From Chloroflexota bacterium (GTDB lineage: Bacteria; Chloroflexota; Anaerolineae; 4572-78; J111): DNA of 6,770 bases. The first letter of the stretch is position 1. Each line of letters starts with the position of its first letter. The notes under the pieces were generated by a model that had not been told where the DNA came from, searched no databases, and was given only the letters and a program-made list of their open reading frames with translations. The DNA lies in the NCBI GenBank assembly GCA_003695455.1, contig RFJF01000720.1, forward strand, positions 1-6,770, read 5' to 3'. Below, one piece after another: positions 1-5,411 of the stretch. The translations under genes were made by a program, and so were the position numbers.

Positions 1-1373
1 ATGTATGGAAGCGAAACGTGGCCGCAGACAAAAACTGGTCGCTGCTGGACAACACCGGCGTTGACCGTGTTTTTGCCGGTGAATCAAATGAAGCCGGCCA
101 ACTGGGCCGCCTGCTCAACGAATCGGCGGTAATTGTAGACGCGCTGCTGGGAACCGGCGTGTCGCGCCCCATTAGCGGCTCGCTGGCCGAACTGCTGGCG
201 CGGGCCAAATCGGTGGCAGATTCCCGCCGTGCCCCCCAAAATCCGCCGCTCACCGAACCGGGCCGCCCCGATTTTGACCCGGCGATTGGCCCGGTTGTGG
301 TTGCCGTGGATGTTCCTTCCGGATTGAACAGTGATACCGGTGCGGTAGACCCCTACACGCTGCCCGCCGATTTGACGGTAACACTGGCCGCCGTAAAACG
401 GGGACACGTGTTGCAAACGGCCCCCAATGTGGTGGGCAAACTGGTGGTGGGTGATATTGGAATCACGGCAGAACATTATCCCGCCGACGTTTCGTTGCAA
501 ATGGTAACGGCCGCCGATGTGGCGCAACTGCTCCCCGCCCGGCCGGCCACGGCGCACAAAGGCACGTTTGGCACGGCGCTGGTTGTGGCCGGTTCCATTT
601 ACTACGTGGGCGCGGCGGCGCTGGCCGGGCAAGCAGCCACGCGGATTGGTACGGGCCTGGTGACAATGGCCCTGCCGGAAACCATTTGCCCGGCTGTGTC
701 GTCGCGGCTGGCAGAAGCTACGTACCTGCCGCTGCCGGATGACGGCGGATTTGTTTCCGGCGATGCGCCGCAGGTGCTTCGCCAGAAATTTGGGCGGGCC
801 GGCGCACTGCTGATTGGCCCCGGTTTGGGCCACACTACATCTACCGCCGCTTTTTTATCAAAATTGCTGGAAAACCCCAAGGGCCTGCCACCACTGATTC
901 TTGACGCTGACGCCCTGAATATTCTGGCCGACAGGCCGGCGTGGTGGCAAAGCGTGCCGTCACAATCCATACTAACCCCCCACCCCGGCGAAATGGCCCG
1001 GTTGATGAAAAGTACCACCTCGGCGGTACAGGCGGCGCGGCTGGAAGTTGCCGCAGAAATGGCCGCCCAGTGGCAGCAGGTGGTGCTCCTCAAGGGAGCA
1101 CACACCGTAGTGGCCGCCCCCGATGGCCGGGTGCGGGTACTTCCGTTTGCCAATTCGGCCATGGCCAAAGGCGGCTCTGGTGACGTGCTGGCTGGCGCGA
1201 TTGTGGGGTTGCGGGCGCAGGGCATGGCCTCTTTTGATGCGGCAGTGGCGGGCGCCTACCTGCACGGCCTGGCCGGAGAACTGGCCCGCGAACAGGTAGG
1301 CGTGACGTCTGTGGTAGCCGGTGACCTGGTGAGTTTGCTGCCGCTGGCTATCCGGGATGTGCGCGGAGAGTAA
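1..1373 (+). CDS. nnr: Bifunctional NAD(P)H-hydrate epimerase / ADP-dependent NAD(P)HX dehydratase, 5'-truncated
   Basis: This metabolite-repair enzyme epimerises damaged, hydrated NAD(P)H (NAD(P)HX) in its N-terminal domain and dehydrates the S-form back to NAD(P)H with ADP in its C-terminal ribokinase-like domain. The frame is open from base 3 to the TAA at 1371-1373. The true start and the first part of the epimerase domain lie outside the window. A GTG at 18 is only an internal codon, because the preceding codons (VWKRN) fit the family. Counting from base 3, the epimerase part shows VDALLGTG (45-52), DVPSG (103-107) and KRGH (132-135). The dehydratase part starts near HKGTFG (185-190) and has GPGLG (272-276), DADALN (301-306), HPGEM (327-331) and GGSGD (390-394), whose Asp394 is the expected catalytic base. 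A proline-rich linker of about 25 residues (near 75-97) precedes the strand leading to DVPSG. A terminator follows about 30 bases after the stop. Confidence 0.95.
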   Translation, partial: VWKRNVAADKNWSLLDNTGVDRVFAGESNEAGQLGRLLNESAVIVDALLGTGVSRPISGSLAELLARAKSVADSRRAPQNPPLTEPGRPDFDPAIGPVVVAVDVPSGLNSDTGAVDPYTLPADLTVTLAAVKRGHVLQTAPNVVGKLVVGDIGITAEHYPADVSLQMVTAADVAQLLPARPATAHKGTFGTALVVAGSIYYVGAAALAGQAATRIGTGLVTMALPETICPAVSSRLAEATYLPLPDDGGFVSGDAPQVLRQKFGRAGALLIGPGLGHTTSTAAFLSKLLENPKGLPPLILDADALNILADRPAWWQSVPSQSILTPHPGEMARLMKSTTSAVQAARLEVAAEMAAQWQQVVLLKGAHTVVAAPDGRVRVLPFANSAMAKGGSGDVLAGAIVGLRAQGMASFDAAVAGAYLHGLAGELAREQVGVTSVVAGDLVSLLPLAIRDVRGE

Positions 1374-1405
1374 TTGACCCGAATACACCAATTAAAAACG
1401 CAAAC

Positions 1406-1435
1406 AAAAAGGCGAGGGTGGCCCTCGCCTTTTTT
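1406..1435. terminator. Bidirectional Rho-independent terminator
   Basis: An 8-bp perfect stem GGCGAGGG (1411-1418) / CCCTCGCC (1422-1429) with a 3-base loop is flanked by five As on the left and six Ts on the right. Because it reads A-run, GC stem, T-run, it can stop transcripts from the + strand epimerase/dehydratase gene and from the convergent minus-strand YtxH gene, whose stop codon lies at 1459-1461. Confidence 0.92.
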
Positions 1436-1458
1436 GATTGCGTTGACTGTGCCGATAC

Positions 1459-1890
1459 TCAGGCTTCTGCTTCTGATGCGGCCGGCGCGTCTTCGGCGGC
1501 TGCACCATCTTGCGAACCACCCCGCTTGACTGCTTGTGTTACGGTTTGCTTGCCTTTTTCAAGCGTTCCTGCCGCGCCCTGGCGCCCTTTTTCCATGGCT
1601 TCCAGCGCACTTTGGCGGCCCTTTTCATACGCTTCCAACGCACCCTGCCGGCCCTTTTCGTACGCTTCTTTGCCCCTTTCCTGCAAAAGCGCGGCCTGTT
1701 CCTGGGCGCGCTGCTGGGCGCTGATGATGCTTTCTTCGGCGCGGTCTTTGTATTCCAGACTCGCGTCGCGGATTTGGGCGCGGGTTTCCTCGCCGGACTG
1801 CGGCGCCAGCAATAACGCCAACGCTGCGCCAACCAGCCCGCCAATCACCAGACCTGCAAAAAAGGCTCCACCTTCGTTATTTTGTGCCAT
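1459..1890 (-). CDS. YtxH-type membrane-anchored protein with hendecad repeats
   Basis: This 143-residue protein begins with a short polar segment, then a Gly/Ala/Leu-rich membrane helix (about 9-29). It continues straight into LLLAPQSGEETRAQIRD (26-42), the junction typical of YtxH-domain proteins. YtxH proteins are small, often stress-linked envelope proteins in Gram-positive and related bacteria, and their biochemical role is poorly defined. Residues 35-122 are predicted to be one long charged helix. Within it, 75-118 form four 11-residue units (EAYEKGRQGAL, EAYEKGRQSAL, EAMEKGRQGAA, then a diverged GTLEKGKQTVT). The last 20 residues are Ala/Glu-rich and probably disordered. The ATG at 1890 has a good Shine-Dalgarno sequence (AAGGAG, 1898-1903) 7 bases upstream. 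The gene lies 89 bases downstream of another small membrane protein gene on the same strand and ends at the shared terminator. Confidence 0.88.
   Translation of the reverse strand: MAQNNEGGAFFAGLVIGGLVGAALALLLAPQSGEETRAQIRDASLEYKDRAEESIISAQQRAQEQAALLQERGKEAYEKGRQGALEAYEKGRQSALEAMEKGRQGAAGTLEKGKQTVTQAVKRGGSQDGAAAEDAPAASEAEA
1537..1668 (-). repeat. Tandem 33-bp (11-codon) repeat inside the YtxH-type gene
   Basis: Four consecutive 33-base units encode residues 75-118 of the YtxH-type protein. The first three are closely alike at both DNA and protein level: on the + strand, GGCCCTTTTC followed by a variable base and TACGCTTC recurs at 33-base spacing. The fourth has diverged. The pattern is consistent with in-frame unit duplication. 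Confidence 0.85.
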
Positions 1891-1938
1891 AATTTTTCTC
1901 CTTTAAAATGCAGTAAATTTTCAGCCTGTTTAGCTGAT

Positions 1939-1965
1939 ATTGTACCAGACAACCGGATTTTGCAA
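1939..1965 (-). promoter_or_regulatory. Candidate promoter for the YtxH-type gene
   Basis: On the minus strand TTGCAA (1960-1965) lies 15 bases from TACAAT (1939-1944), which is preceded by TGG and so forms an extended -10 element. The spacing is short, but the extended -10 could compensate. It lies in the 89-base gap between the two membrane protein genes, about 50 bases before the YtxH start codon. I see no terminator in this gap, so readthrough from the upstream gene is also likely. Confidence 0.4.
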
Positions 1966-1979
1966 GAATTGAAAACGAG

Positions 1980-2453
1980 TTATTTGCGCCGAAACAGCGA
2001 TTTGAACGCAACGTTGACGGCGGTAAAGGCGCTGGCGGTAGAAATTACAGGCTTTACAGCCTGCTCGCTGATGAATGAGGTAGTGCCTTTGACCGTGCCC
2101 AGCGTGGTTTGCAAATTGGCCAGCATCGGTTTGATTTCCCGGTCCAGCAGTTGGATGAGGTCGTTGATTTTGAGCACCAGATAGGCAGTAATCACAATCA
2201 AAATTATCAGCAATAAAATGATGATGAACACGCCCAGCCCCATGAAAATGATGAAAATATCGCGTAGAATGGCAGTAGACACGGGGTGTGTAAATAACCA
2301 CCAACCGAGGCCAATGAAGATGAGCAAAAAAACCACGGCCACAATGATGCCAATAATCATAGGCCGTTTGTCAACCGGCTCGGCGGAAAGCTCCGGCCGC
2401 GACGGCGAACCTGATTCGTCAAACGTATAGGGTGTTATGGTTTCTTCCGGCAT
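1980..2453 (-). CDS. Two-helix membrane protein of unknown function, upstream of the YtxH gene
   Basis: I do not recognise a named family for this 157-residue protein. Residues 1-31 are acidic and Pro/Ser-rich, likely cytoplasmic and flexible. Two strongly hydrophobic helices follow, about 32-54 and 64-95, separated by a short loop (THPVSTAILRD). Residues 96-130 look amphipathic (NDLIQLLDREIKPMLANLQ), and the end is basic (FKSLFRRK). The arrangement of a hairpin of membrane helices plus a coiled-coil-like tail resembles DUF948/YtxH-associated envelope proteins, and the gene lies directly upstream of a YtxH-type gene in the same orientation. The two may act together at the membrane, which is an inference. 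The ATG at 2453 is preceded by a weak Shine-Dalgarno (AAGAGA), and a candidate promoter lies about 37 bases upstream. Confidence 0.82.
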   Translation of the reverse strand: MPEETITPYTFDESGSPSRPELSAEPVDKRPMIIGIIVAVVFLLIFIGLGWWLFTHPVSTAILRDIFIIFMGLGVFIIILLLIILIVITAYLVLKINDLIQLLDREIKPMLANLQTTLGTVKGTTSFISEQAVKPVISTASAFTAVNVAFKSLFRRK

Positions 2454-2489
2454 AACCGTTCTCTTTTTTATGTGGGATAGATTACTTCC

Positions 2490-2495
2490 ATTTTA
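2490..2495 (-). promoter_or_regulatory. Candidate extended -10 promoter for the two-helix membrane protein gene
   Basis: On the minus strand TAAAAT is preceded by TGT, giving the extended -10 form TGnTAAAAT. The -35 position at 17 bases is only T-rich. It would start a transcript near 2483, about 30 bases before the ATG at 2453. It lies downstream of the terminator at 2514-2554, so it would uncouple this gene pair from the sulfur-transfer cluster. Confidence 0.5.
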
Positions 2496-2513
2496 ACACG
2501 GCTTTGGGTTCTG

Positions 2514-2554
2514 AAAAAATTGACGGGCCAATTGTGATAGTTGGAACCAGCCCG
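2514..2554 (-). terminator. Rho-independent terminator ending the desulfurase-mnmA cluster
   Basis: Read on the minus strand, CGGGCTGGTT (2545-2554) pairs with AATTGGCCCG (2524-2533) as a 10-bp RNA stem containing three G-U wobbles, with an 11-base loop. Six U residues (2514-2519) follow after a 4-base gap. It begins 8 bases after the stop of the 87-residue membrane protein gene. Confidence 0.72.
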
Positions 2555-2562
2555 GTCTCAAT

Positions 2563-2826
2563 TCACGAGCGTTCGGGAAACGGCTTGAGCCACTGAATCA
2601 AAAACAGGCTAACCCAACTGGCCAGGGTGGCTTCGATAATGTGAATTGGGCCAATGACCATCAACCCCAGCCCCAACGTGCCGGACAGCGCCTGCCCCGC
2701 GCCAAAGCCAATGATTCCGGTGAGAAAGTAAATGACCAGATCGCGCAGGGTTTTGCCGCGCCACAGGTGAAACAGTACCCCGTACACCCCCCCCAACAAC
2801 AGAGATAACAGCAGATGCGGCGGCAA
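2563..2826 (-). CDS. Small three-helix membrane protein, translationally linked to mnmA
   Basis: This 87-residue protein is almost entirely hydrophobic and I do not recognise a named family. Likely membrane helices are about 4-21, 28-48 and 53-80, with a basic loop WRGKTLRD (22-29) between the first two and a short polar tail (KPFPERS). Glycine-rich stretches (GIIGFGAG, LGLGLMVIG) suggest tight helix packing. I chose the TTG start at 2826 because a strong Shine-Dalgarno (GGAGG, 2834-2838) lies 7 bases upstream, inside the last codons of mnmA. Only 2 bases separate the mnmA stop from this start. The gene is followed by a terminator, so it is the last gene of the mnmA transcript. Its position suggests co-expression with tRNA thiolation but does not prove a shared function. 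Confidence 0.8.
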   Translation of the reverse strand: MPPHLLLSLLLGGVYGVLFHLWRGKTLRDLVIYFLTGIIGFGAGQALSGTLGLGLMVIGPIHIIEATLASWVSLFLIQWLKPFPERS

Positions 2827-2828
2827 CT

Positions 2829-3920
2829 TTACACCTCCAGCGATGTTTTGATGGTACCGCCGCCCAGCGTTTGCCGGCCCTGGTAAAAAACCACTGCCTG
2901 TCCGGGCGTGATGCCGTTCAGCGGCTCATCAAAGGTGATGCGGGCGCGGCTCTCTGCCAGCGGAGTCAGCGTGGCCGGGGCCAGCCGTGATTTGTAGCGG
3001 ATTTTGGCCTCTACCCGAATGGGGCCGGCGGGCGGCGCGCCGCCAATGTAACTGACCTCTGCCGCCTCCAACGCCGACCGGCCCAGCTCGTTTTTGCTGC
3101 CCACCACCAGCGTGTTGTCCTGCATATTTTTTTCAATGACGTACATCGGCTGCGGGGCAGAAATGCCCAGCCCGCGCCGCTGGCCGATGGTGTAAAACGC
3201 CAGCCCGTAATGTTGGCCCAGCACCTGCCCGGCGCTGTTGAGAATGTCTCCCTGTTGGGCCACTTCCGGAATGTGCCGCGCCAGAAATTCACGGTAGTCA
3301 CCCGGCCCCAAAAAACACAAATCCTGGCTGTCGGGGCGGTCAAACACGGGCAGTTTTTTCTGCTGCGCGATTTGCCGGATTTGGGATTTGTGGTACTCGC
3401 CCACGGGCAGCAAAACGTGGGCCAGCCGCTTCTGAGTCATGGTGTAGAGCATGTAGCTTTGGTCTTTGGCCGGGTCAATTCCCTGCCAAAGCTGGTACTG
3501 TCCGGCATCGTCCTGCCTGATGCGGGCGTAGTGACCGGTAGCCAGAAAATCGGCGCCCAGGCTGATGGCCTCGTTCAGCAGCCGGTCAAAGCGAATATCA
3601 CGGTTGCAAACAATGCACGGGTTGGGGGTAACACCACCGGCATATCCATCCACAAAAAAATCAACCACCGTGGATTTAAATGCAGCTTTGTAATCGCGCA
3701 CAAAAAAGGGGATGCCCAGCGCGTCAGCCACCCGCCGGGCATCGGCCACGGCGTCTGGCGTGCAGCAGCGATTGGCCGCGCCGCCGGCCTCGGCCCACAG
3801 CCGCAGCATCAGCCCCACCACCTCGTAGCCCTGTTCGGCCAGCAGCGCCGCCGCCACCGAACTGTCAACGCCGCCGCTCATGGCCACCACCACGCGCTTG
3901 TTTTTGTTAGAATGACTCAT
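2829..3920 (-). CDS. mnmA: tRNA-specific 2-thiouridylase MnmA
   Basis: MnmA activates U34 of tRNA Lys, Glu and Gln with ATP and replaces its 2-oxygen with sulfur from a cysteine-desulfurase relay, in the cytoplasm. The 363-residue length is normal for the family. The PP-loop SGGVDSS (15-21) binds ATP. NPCIVC (100-106) carries Cys102, and DSQDLCF (197-203) carries Cys202. These match the two catalytic cysteines of the family (Cys102 and Cys199 in E. coli), giving nucleophile and persulfide carrier. GQRRGLGI (246-253) opens the central domain, followed by a C-terminal beta-barrel. An extra CC pair (52-53) is common in non-proteobacterial members. The ATG at 3920 has only a weak upstream GCGAG as ribosome site. 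The gene lies 83 bases after a cysteine desulfurase gene, the expected sulfur donor. Confidence 0.97.
   Translation of the reverse strand: MSHSNKNKRVVVAMSGGVDSSVAAALLAEQGYEVVGLMLRLWAEAGGAANRCCTPDAVADARRVADALGIPFFVRDYKAAFKSTVVDFFVDGYAGGVTPNPCIVCNRDIRFDRLLNEAISLGADFLATGHYARIRQDDAGQYQLWQGIDPAKDQSYMLYTMTQKRLAHVLLPVGEYHKSQIRQIAQQKKLPVFDRPDSQDLCFLGPGDYREFLARHIPEVAQQGDILNSAGQVLGQHYGLAFYTIGQRRGLGISAPQPMYVIEKNMQDNTLVVGSKNELGRSALEAAEVSYIGGAPPAGPIRVEAKIRYKSRLAPATLTPLAESRARITFDEPLNGITPGQAVVFYQGRQTLGGGTIKTSLEV
2834..2838 (-). promoter_or_regulatory. Ribosome binding site within the mnmA 3' end, setting a TTG start
   Basis: Minus-strand GGAGG overlaps the final Leu-Glu-Val codons of mnmA and lies 7 bases before the TTG at 2826. 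There is no better start in that frame with such a site, so it decides the start of the 87-residue membrane protein and implies translational coupling to mnmA. Confidence 0.75.
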
Positions 3921-3937
3921 TTTGGCAAACTCGCAAT

Positions 3938-3963
3938 AAAAAACGGGCTGATGTTCAACCCGT
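3938..3963 (-). terminator. Hairpin with U-tract between the desulfurase gene and mnmA
   Basis: On the minus strand ACGGGTTGA (3955-3963) pairs with TCAGCCCGT (3943-3951) through a 3-base loop. This makes a 9-bp RNA stem with one U-G wobble, followed directly by six Us (3938-3943, overlapping the last stem base). It fits a Rho-independent terminator after the desulfurase gene. Because its U-tract ends 17 bases before the mnmA start codon, it could be a partial terminator or attenuator within one operon. Confidence 0.75.
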
Positions 3964-3977
3964 CTGGCGTGTTAACA

Positions 3978-3983
3978 ATTTTA
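3978..3983 (-). promoter_or_regulatory. Candidate extended -10 promoter for mnmA
   Basis: Minus-strand TAAAAT preceded by TGG gives an extended -10 form, about 58 bases before the mnmA start. No good -35 hexamer is visible at 16-18 bases. A transcript starting near 3971 would run through the hairpin at 3943-3963 almost at once, so any such promoter would have an attenuated leader. Confidence 0.35.
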
Positions 3984-4003
3984 CCACAACTACCGGGCAG
4001 TGG

Positions 4004-5185
4004 CTAAACTGGCGATTCAAATGCCGGGTTGAGACTGCGCACCTTTTCAATGATTCCGGGCAGAACTTTCAGTACCGTGTCAATTTGGGCCTGGGTAGTC
4101 TGGCGGCCCAAACTCAGCCGCAGGGCGCTTAGCCCCAGCGTGTGCGGCACGCCCATCGCGCTGAGTACGTGGCTGGGTTCCGGCATACCGGTGGAACATG
4201 CGCTGCCGCTGGCAGCCTGAATACCGGCCAAATCCAGATGCATCAAAATGGGGTCGGCCTCGCAGCCTGCAAACAAAAAGCTGGCGTTGTTGGGCAGCCG
4301 TTGGGTGGGGTGGCCGCTCAACCGGCTGCCGGGGATGTTTGCCAGCACGCCGGAAATCAGCCGGTCGCGCAGGGCGGTTTGGCGCGCATTTTCCGCAGCC
4401 CGTTTTTCAACCAGCAGTTCCATAGCTTTGGCAATGCCCACAATGTACGGCACGTTCTCGGTGCCGGGCCGGCGTTTGCCCTCGTGGCCGCCGCCGGTGT
4501 AGGGCGGCAGCAACGGCGAATTTTGGCGCACGTACAAAATGCCAATTCCCTTGGGCGCGTAAATTTTGTGGCCGGAAATCGCCAGAAAATCCACGTTGAG
4601 CGCGTTCACATCCAGCGGCAGGTAACCGGCGGCCTGCACCGCATCAGTATGAAACAGAATGCCGCGCGCGCGGGCCAGCGCGCCAATTTCTGCCACCGGC
4701 TGGATTGTGCCCACTTCGTTGTTGGCGTACATCACACTGATGAGCACCGTTTCCGGGCGGATGGCGGCGGCAATGTCATCGGGATTAACCTGCCCGGTTT
4801 CGTCCACCGGCACCACGGTTTGCGTAAATCCAAAGCGCTCGCACAACTGGTTGATGGTGTGGCCCACGGCGTGGTGCTCAATGGGGGTGGTGATAATGTG
4901 GTTGCCTTTCCCGGCCTGCTGCTGCGCCCAGGCCGCACCCCGAATGGCGATGTTGTCGCTTTCTGTGCCGCAGGCCGTAAAAACAACCTCTTTGGGCAAA
5001 CAGCCCAGCACTTCGGCCACCTGCCGCCGCGCGGAATCAATGGCCGCGGCGCTGGCGCGTGCCTGTGCGTGCATTCCCGATGCGTTGCCGTACGTGCCGG
5101 AAAAGTAGGGCAGCATAGCCTCTACCACCTGCGGCTCAACGGGCGTGGTAGCGGCATGGTCCAGATAAATTGTTTGGTGTTCCAT
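4004..5185 (-). CDS. iscS: Cysteine desulfurase, NifS/IscS type
   Basis: This PLP enzyme converts cysteine to alanine and holds the sulfur as an enzyme persulfide, which it passes to Fe-S assembly or tRNA thiolation. Of the 393 residues, YLDHAATTP (7-15) is the N-terminal signature. EHHA (103-106) carries His104, which stacks on PLP. HTDAVQ (179-184) gives the Asp181 and Gln184 contacts. SGHK (204-207) gives the PLP-binding Lys207, and SGSACSTG (326-333) gives the persulfide Cys330 in the long active-site loop of group I enzymes. GTEN (241-244) is also present. I chose the ATG at 5185 because the family's N-terminus begins there, it has an AGGG ribosome site, and the promoter -10 at 5220-5225 rules out a longer protein. 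Pairing with mnmA recalls the dedicated YrvO-MnmA pair of Bacillus subtilis, so a tRNA-thiolation role is likely; a wider Fe-S role is not excluded. Confidence 0.95.
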   Translation of the reverse strand: MEHQTIYLDHAATTPVEPQVVEAMLPYFSGTYGNASGMHAQARASAAAIDSARRQVAEVLGCLPKEVVFTACGTESDNIAIRGAAWAQQQAGKGNHIITTPIEHHAVGHTINQLCERFGFTQTVVPVDETGQVNPDDIAAAIRPETVLISVMYANNEVGTIQPVAEIGALARARGILFHTDAVQAAGYLPLDVNALNVDFLAISGHKIYAPKGIGILYVRQNSPLLPPYTGGGHEGKRRPGTENVPYIVGIAKAMELLVEKRAAENARQTALRDRLISGVLANIPGSRLSGHPTQRLPNNASFLFAGCEADPILMHLDLAGIQAASGSACSTGMPEPSHVLSAMGVPHTLGLSALRLSLGRQTTQAQIDTVLKVLPGIIEKVRSLNPAFESPV

Positions 5186-5219
5186 AATTTCCCTGCGTTT
5201 GGTTGTTTGAATGAGCGAA

Positions 5220-5248
5220 ATTTTATCACGGCGCACGGGCCAAGTCAA
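5220..5248 (-). promoter_or_regulatory. Near-consensus sigma70-type promoter of the desulfurase gene
   Basis: Minus-strand TTGACT (5243-5248) and TAAAAT (5220-5225) are exactly 17 bases apart, and TGA precedes the -10 as an extended element. Transcription would begin near 5213, giving a leader of about 28 bases before the ATG at 5185. Confidence 0.85.
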
Positions 5249-5274
5249 GCACAACAAGCACTTCGCGTAGCGAA
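5246..5274. repeat. Direct repeat and dyad next to the desulfurase -35
   Basis: CAAGCAC occurs at 5246-5252 and again at 5255-5261; the first copy overlaps the -35 hexamer of the desulfurase promoter. A dyad TTCGC-GTA-GCGAA follows at 5262-5274. Their place just upstream of a strong promoter would suit an activator or repressor site, but the elements are short and could be chance. Confidence 0.35.
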
Positions 5275-5309
5275 TAGGAGTACACCAAAATGGTAGAATT
5301 GACCCTTTT

Positions 5310-5331
5310 GGGCTATTCAATTCGGGCTATT
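5310..5331 (+). repeat. GGGCTATT direct repeat in the cytochrome promoter
   Basis: GGGCTATT occurs at 5310-5317 and 5324-5331, 14 bases apart. The first copy overlaps the -35 region and the second lies in the spacer of the cytochrome promoter. This is a possible operator by position, with no recognised regulator motif. Confidence 0.4.
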
Positions 5332-5344
5332 GATTTGCTATACT
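5316..5344 (+). promoter_or_regulatory. Extended -10 promoter of the cytochrome gene
   Basis: TATACT (5339-5344) preceded by TGC forms a strong extended -10 element. TTCAAT (5316-5321) lies 17 bases upstream as a weak -35. The transcript would start near 5351, about 60 bases before the ATG at 5412. A 12-base dyad CTTGA-AA-TCAAG (5343-5354) covers the end of the -10 and the likely start site, where a bound repressor would block initiation. Confidence 0.65.
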
Positions 5345-5411
5345 TGAAATCAAGCCCGGTTAAAAATTGAATATTATTTTGGGAGCATCATTTCATTTCC
5401 AGGGGGGTAAA

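Noticed and set aside
84..833. Minus-strand open frame of 249 codons opposite the epimerase/dehydratase gene
   Set aside because: Antisense to a well-supported gene; the product is rich in Arg, Gln and His with no plausible fold.
1537..1668. The 33-base repeats as a CRISPR-like or regulatory array
   Set aside because: Units abut without spacers and stay in frame within a gene, so they are protein repeats.
1418..1906. + strand frame of 162 codons opposite the YtxH gene
   Set aside because: It starts inside the terminator and mirrors the 33-base repeat; the product is a Cys/Ser/Pro-rich shadow.
3210..4007. + strand open frame of 265 codons opposite mnmA
   Set aside because: Shadow of mnmA; the minus strand carries the PP-loop and both catalytic cysteines, and the + frame has no domain pattern.
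4142..5296. Long + strand open frame (384 codons) opposite the desulfurase gene
   Set aside because: It lies almost wholly antisense to a gene with all catalytic motifs, its translation shows no recognisable domain, and its length follows from high-GC codon bias on the other strand.
5186..5320. 45-codon N-terminal extension of the cysteine desulfurase
   Set aside because: It would place coding sequence across the consensus -35/-10 promoter, and family similarity begins at the ATG at 5185.
5367..5411. TTG start adding 15 residues to the cytochrome
   Set aside because: No ribosome site precedes it, while the ATG at 5412 has one and begins a normal signal anchor.
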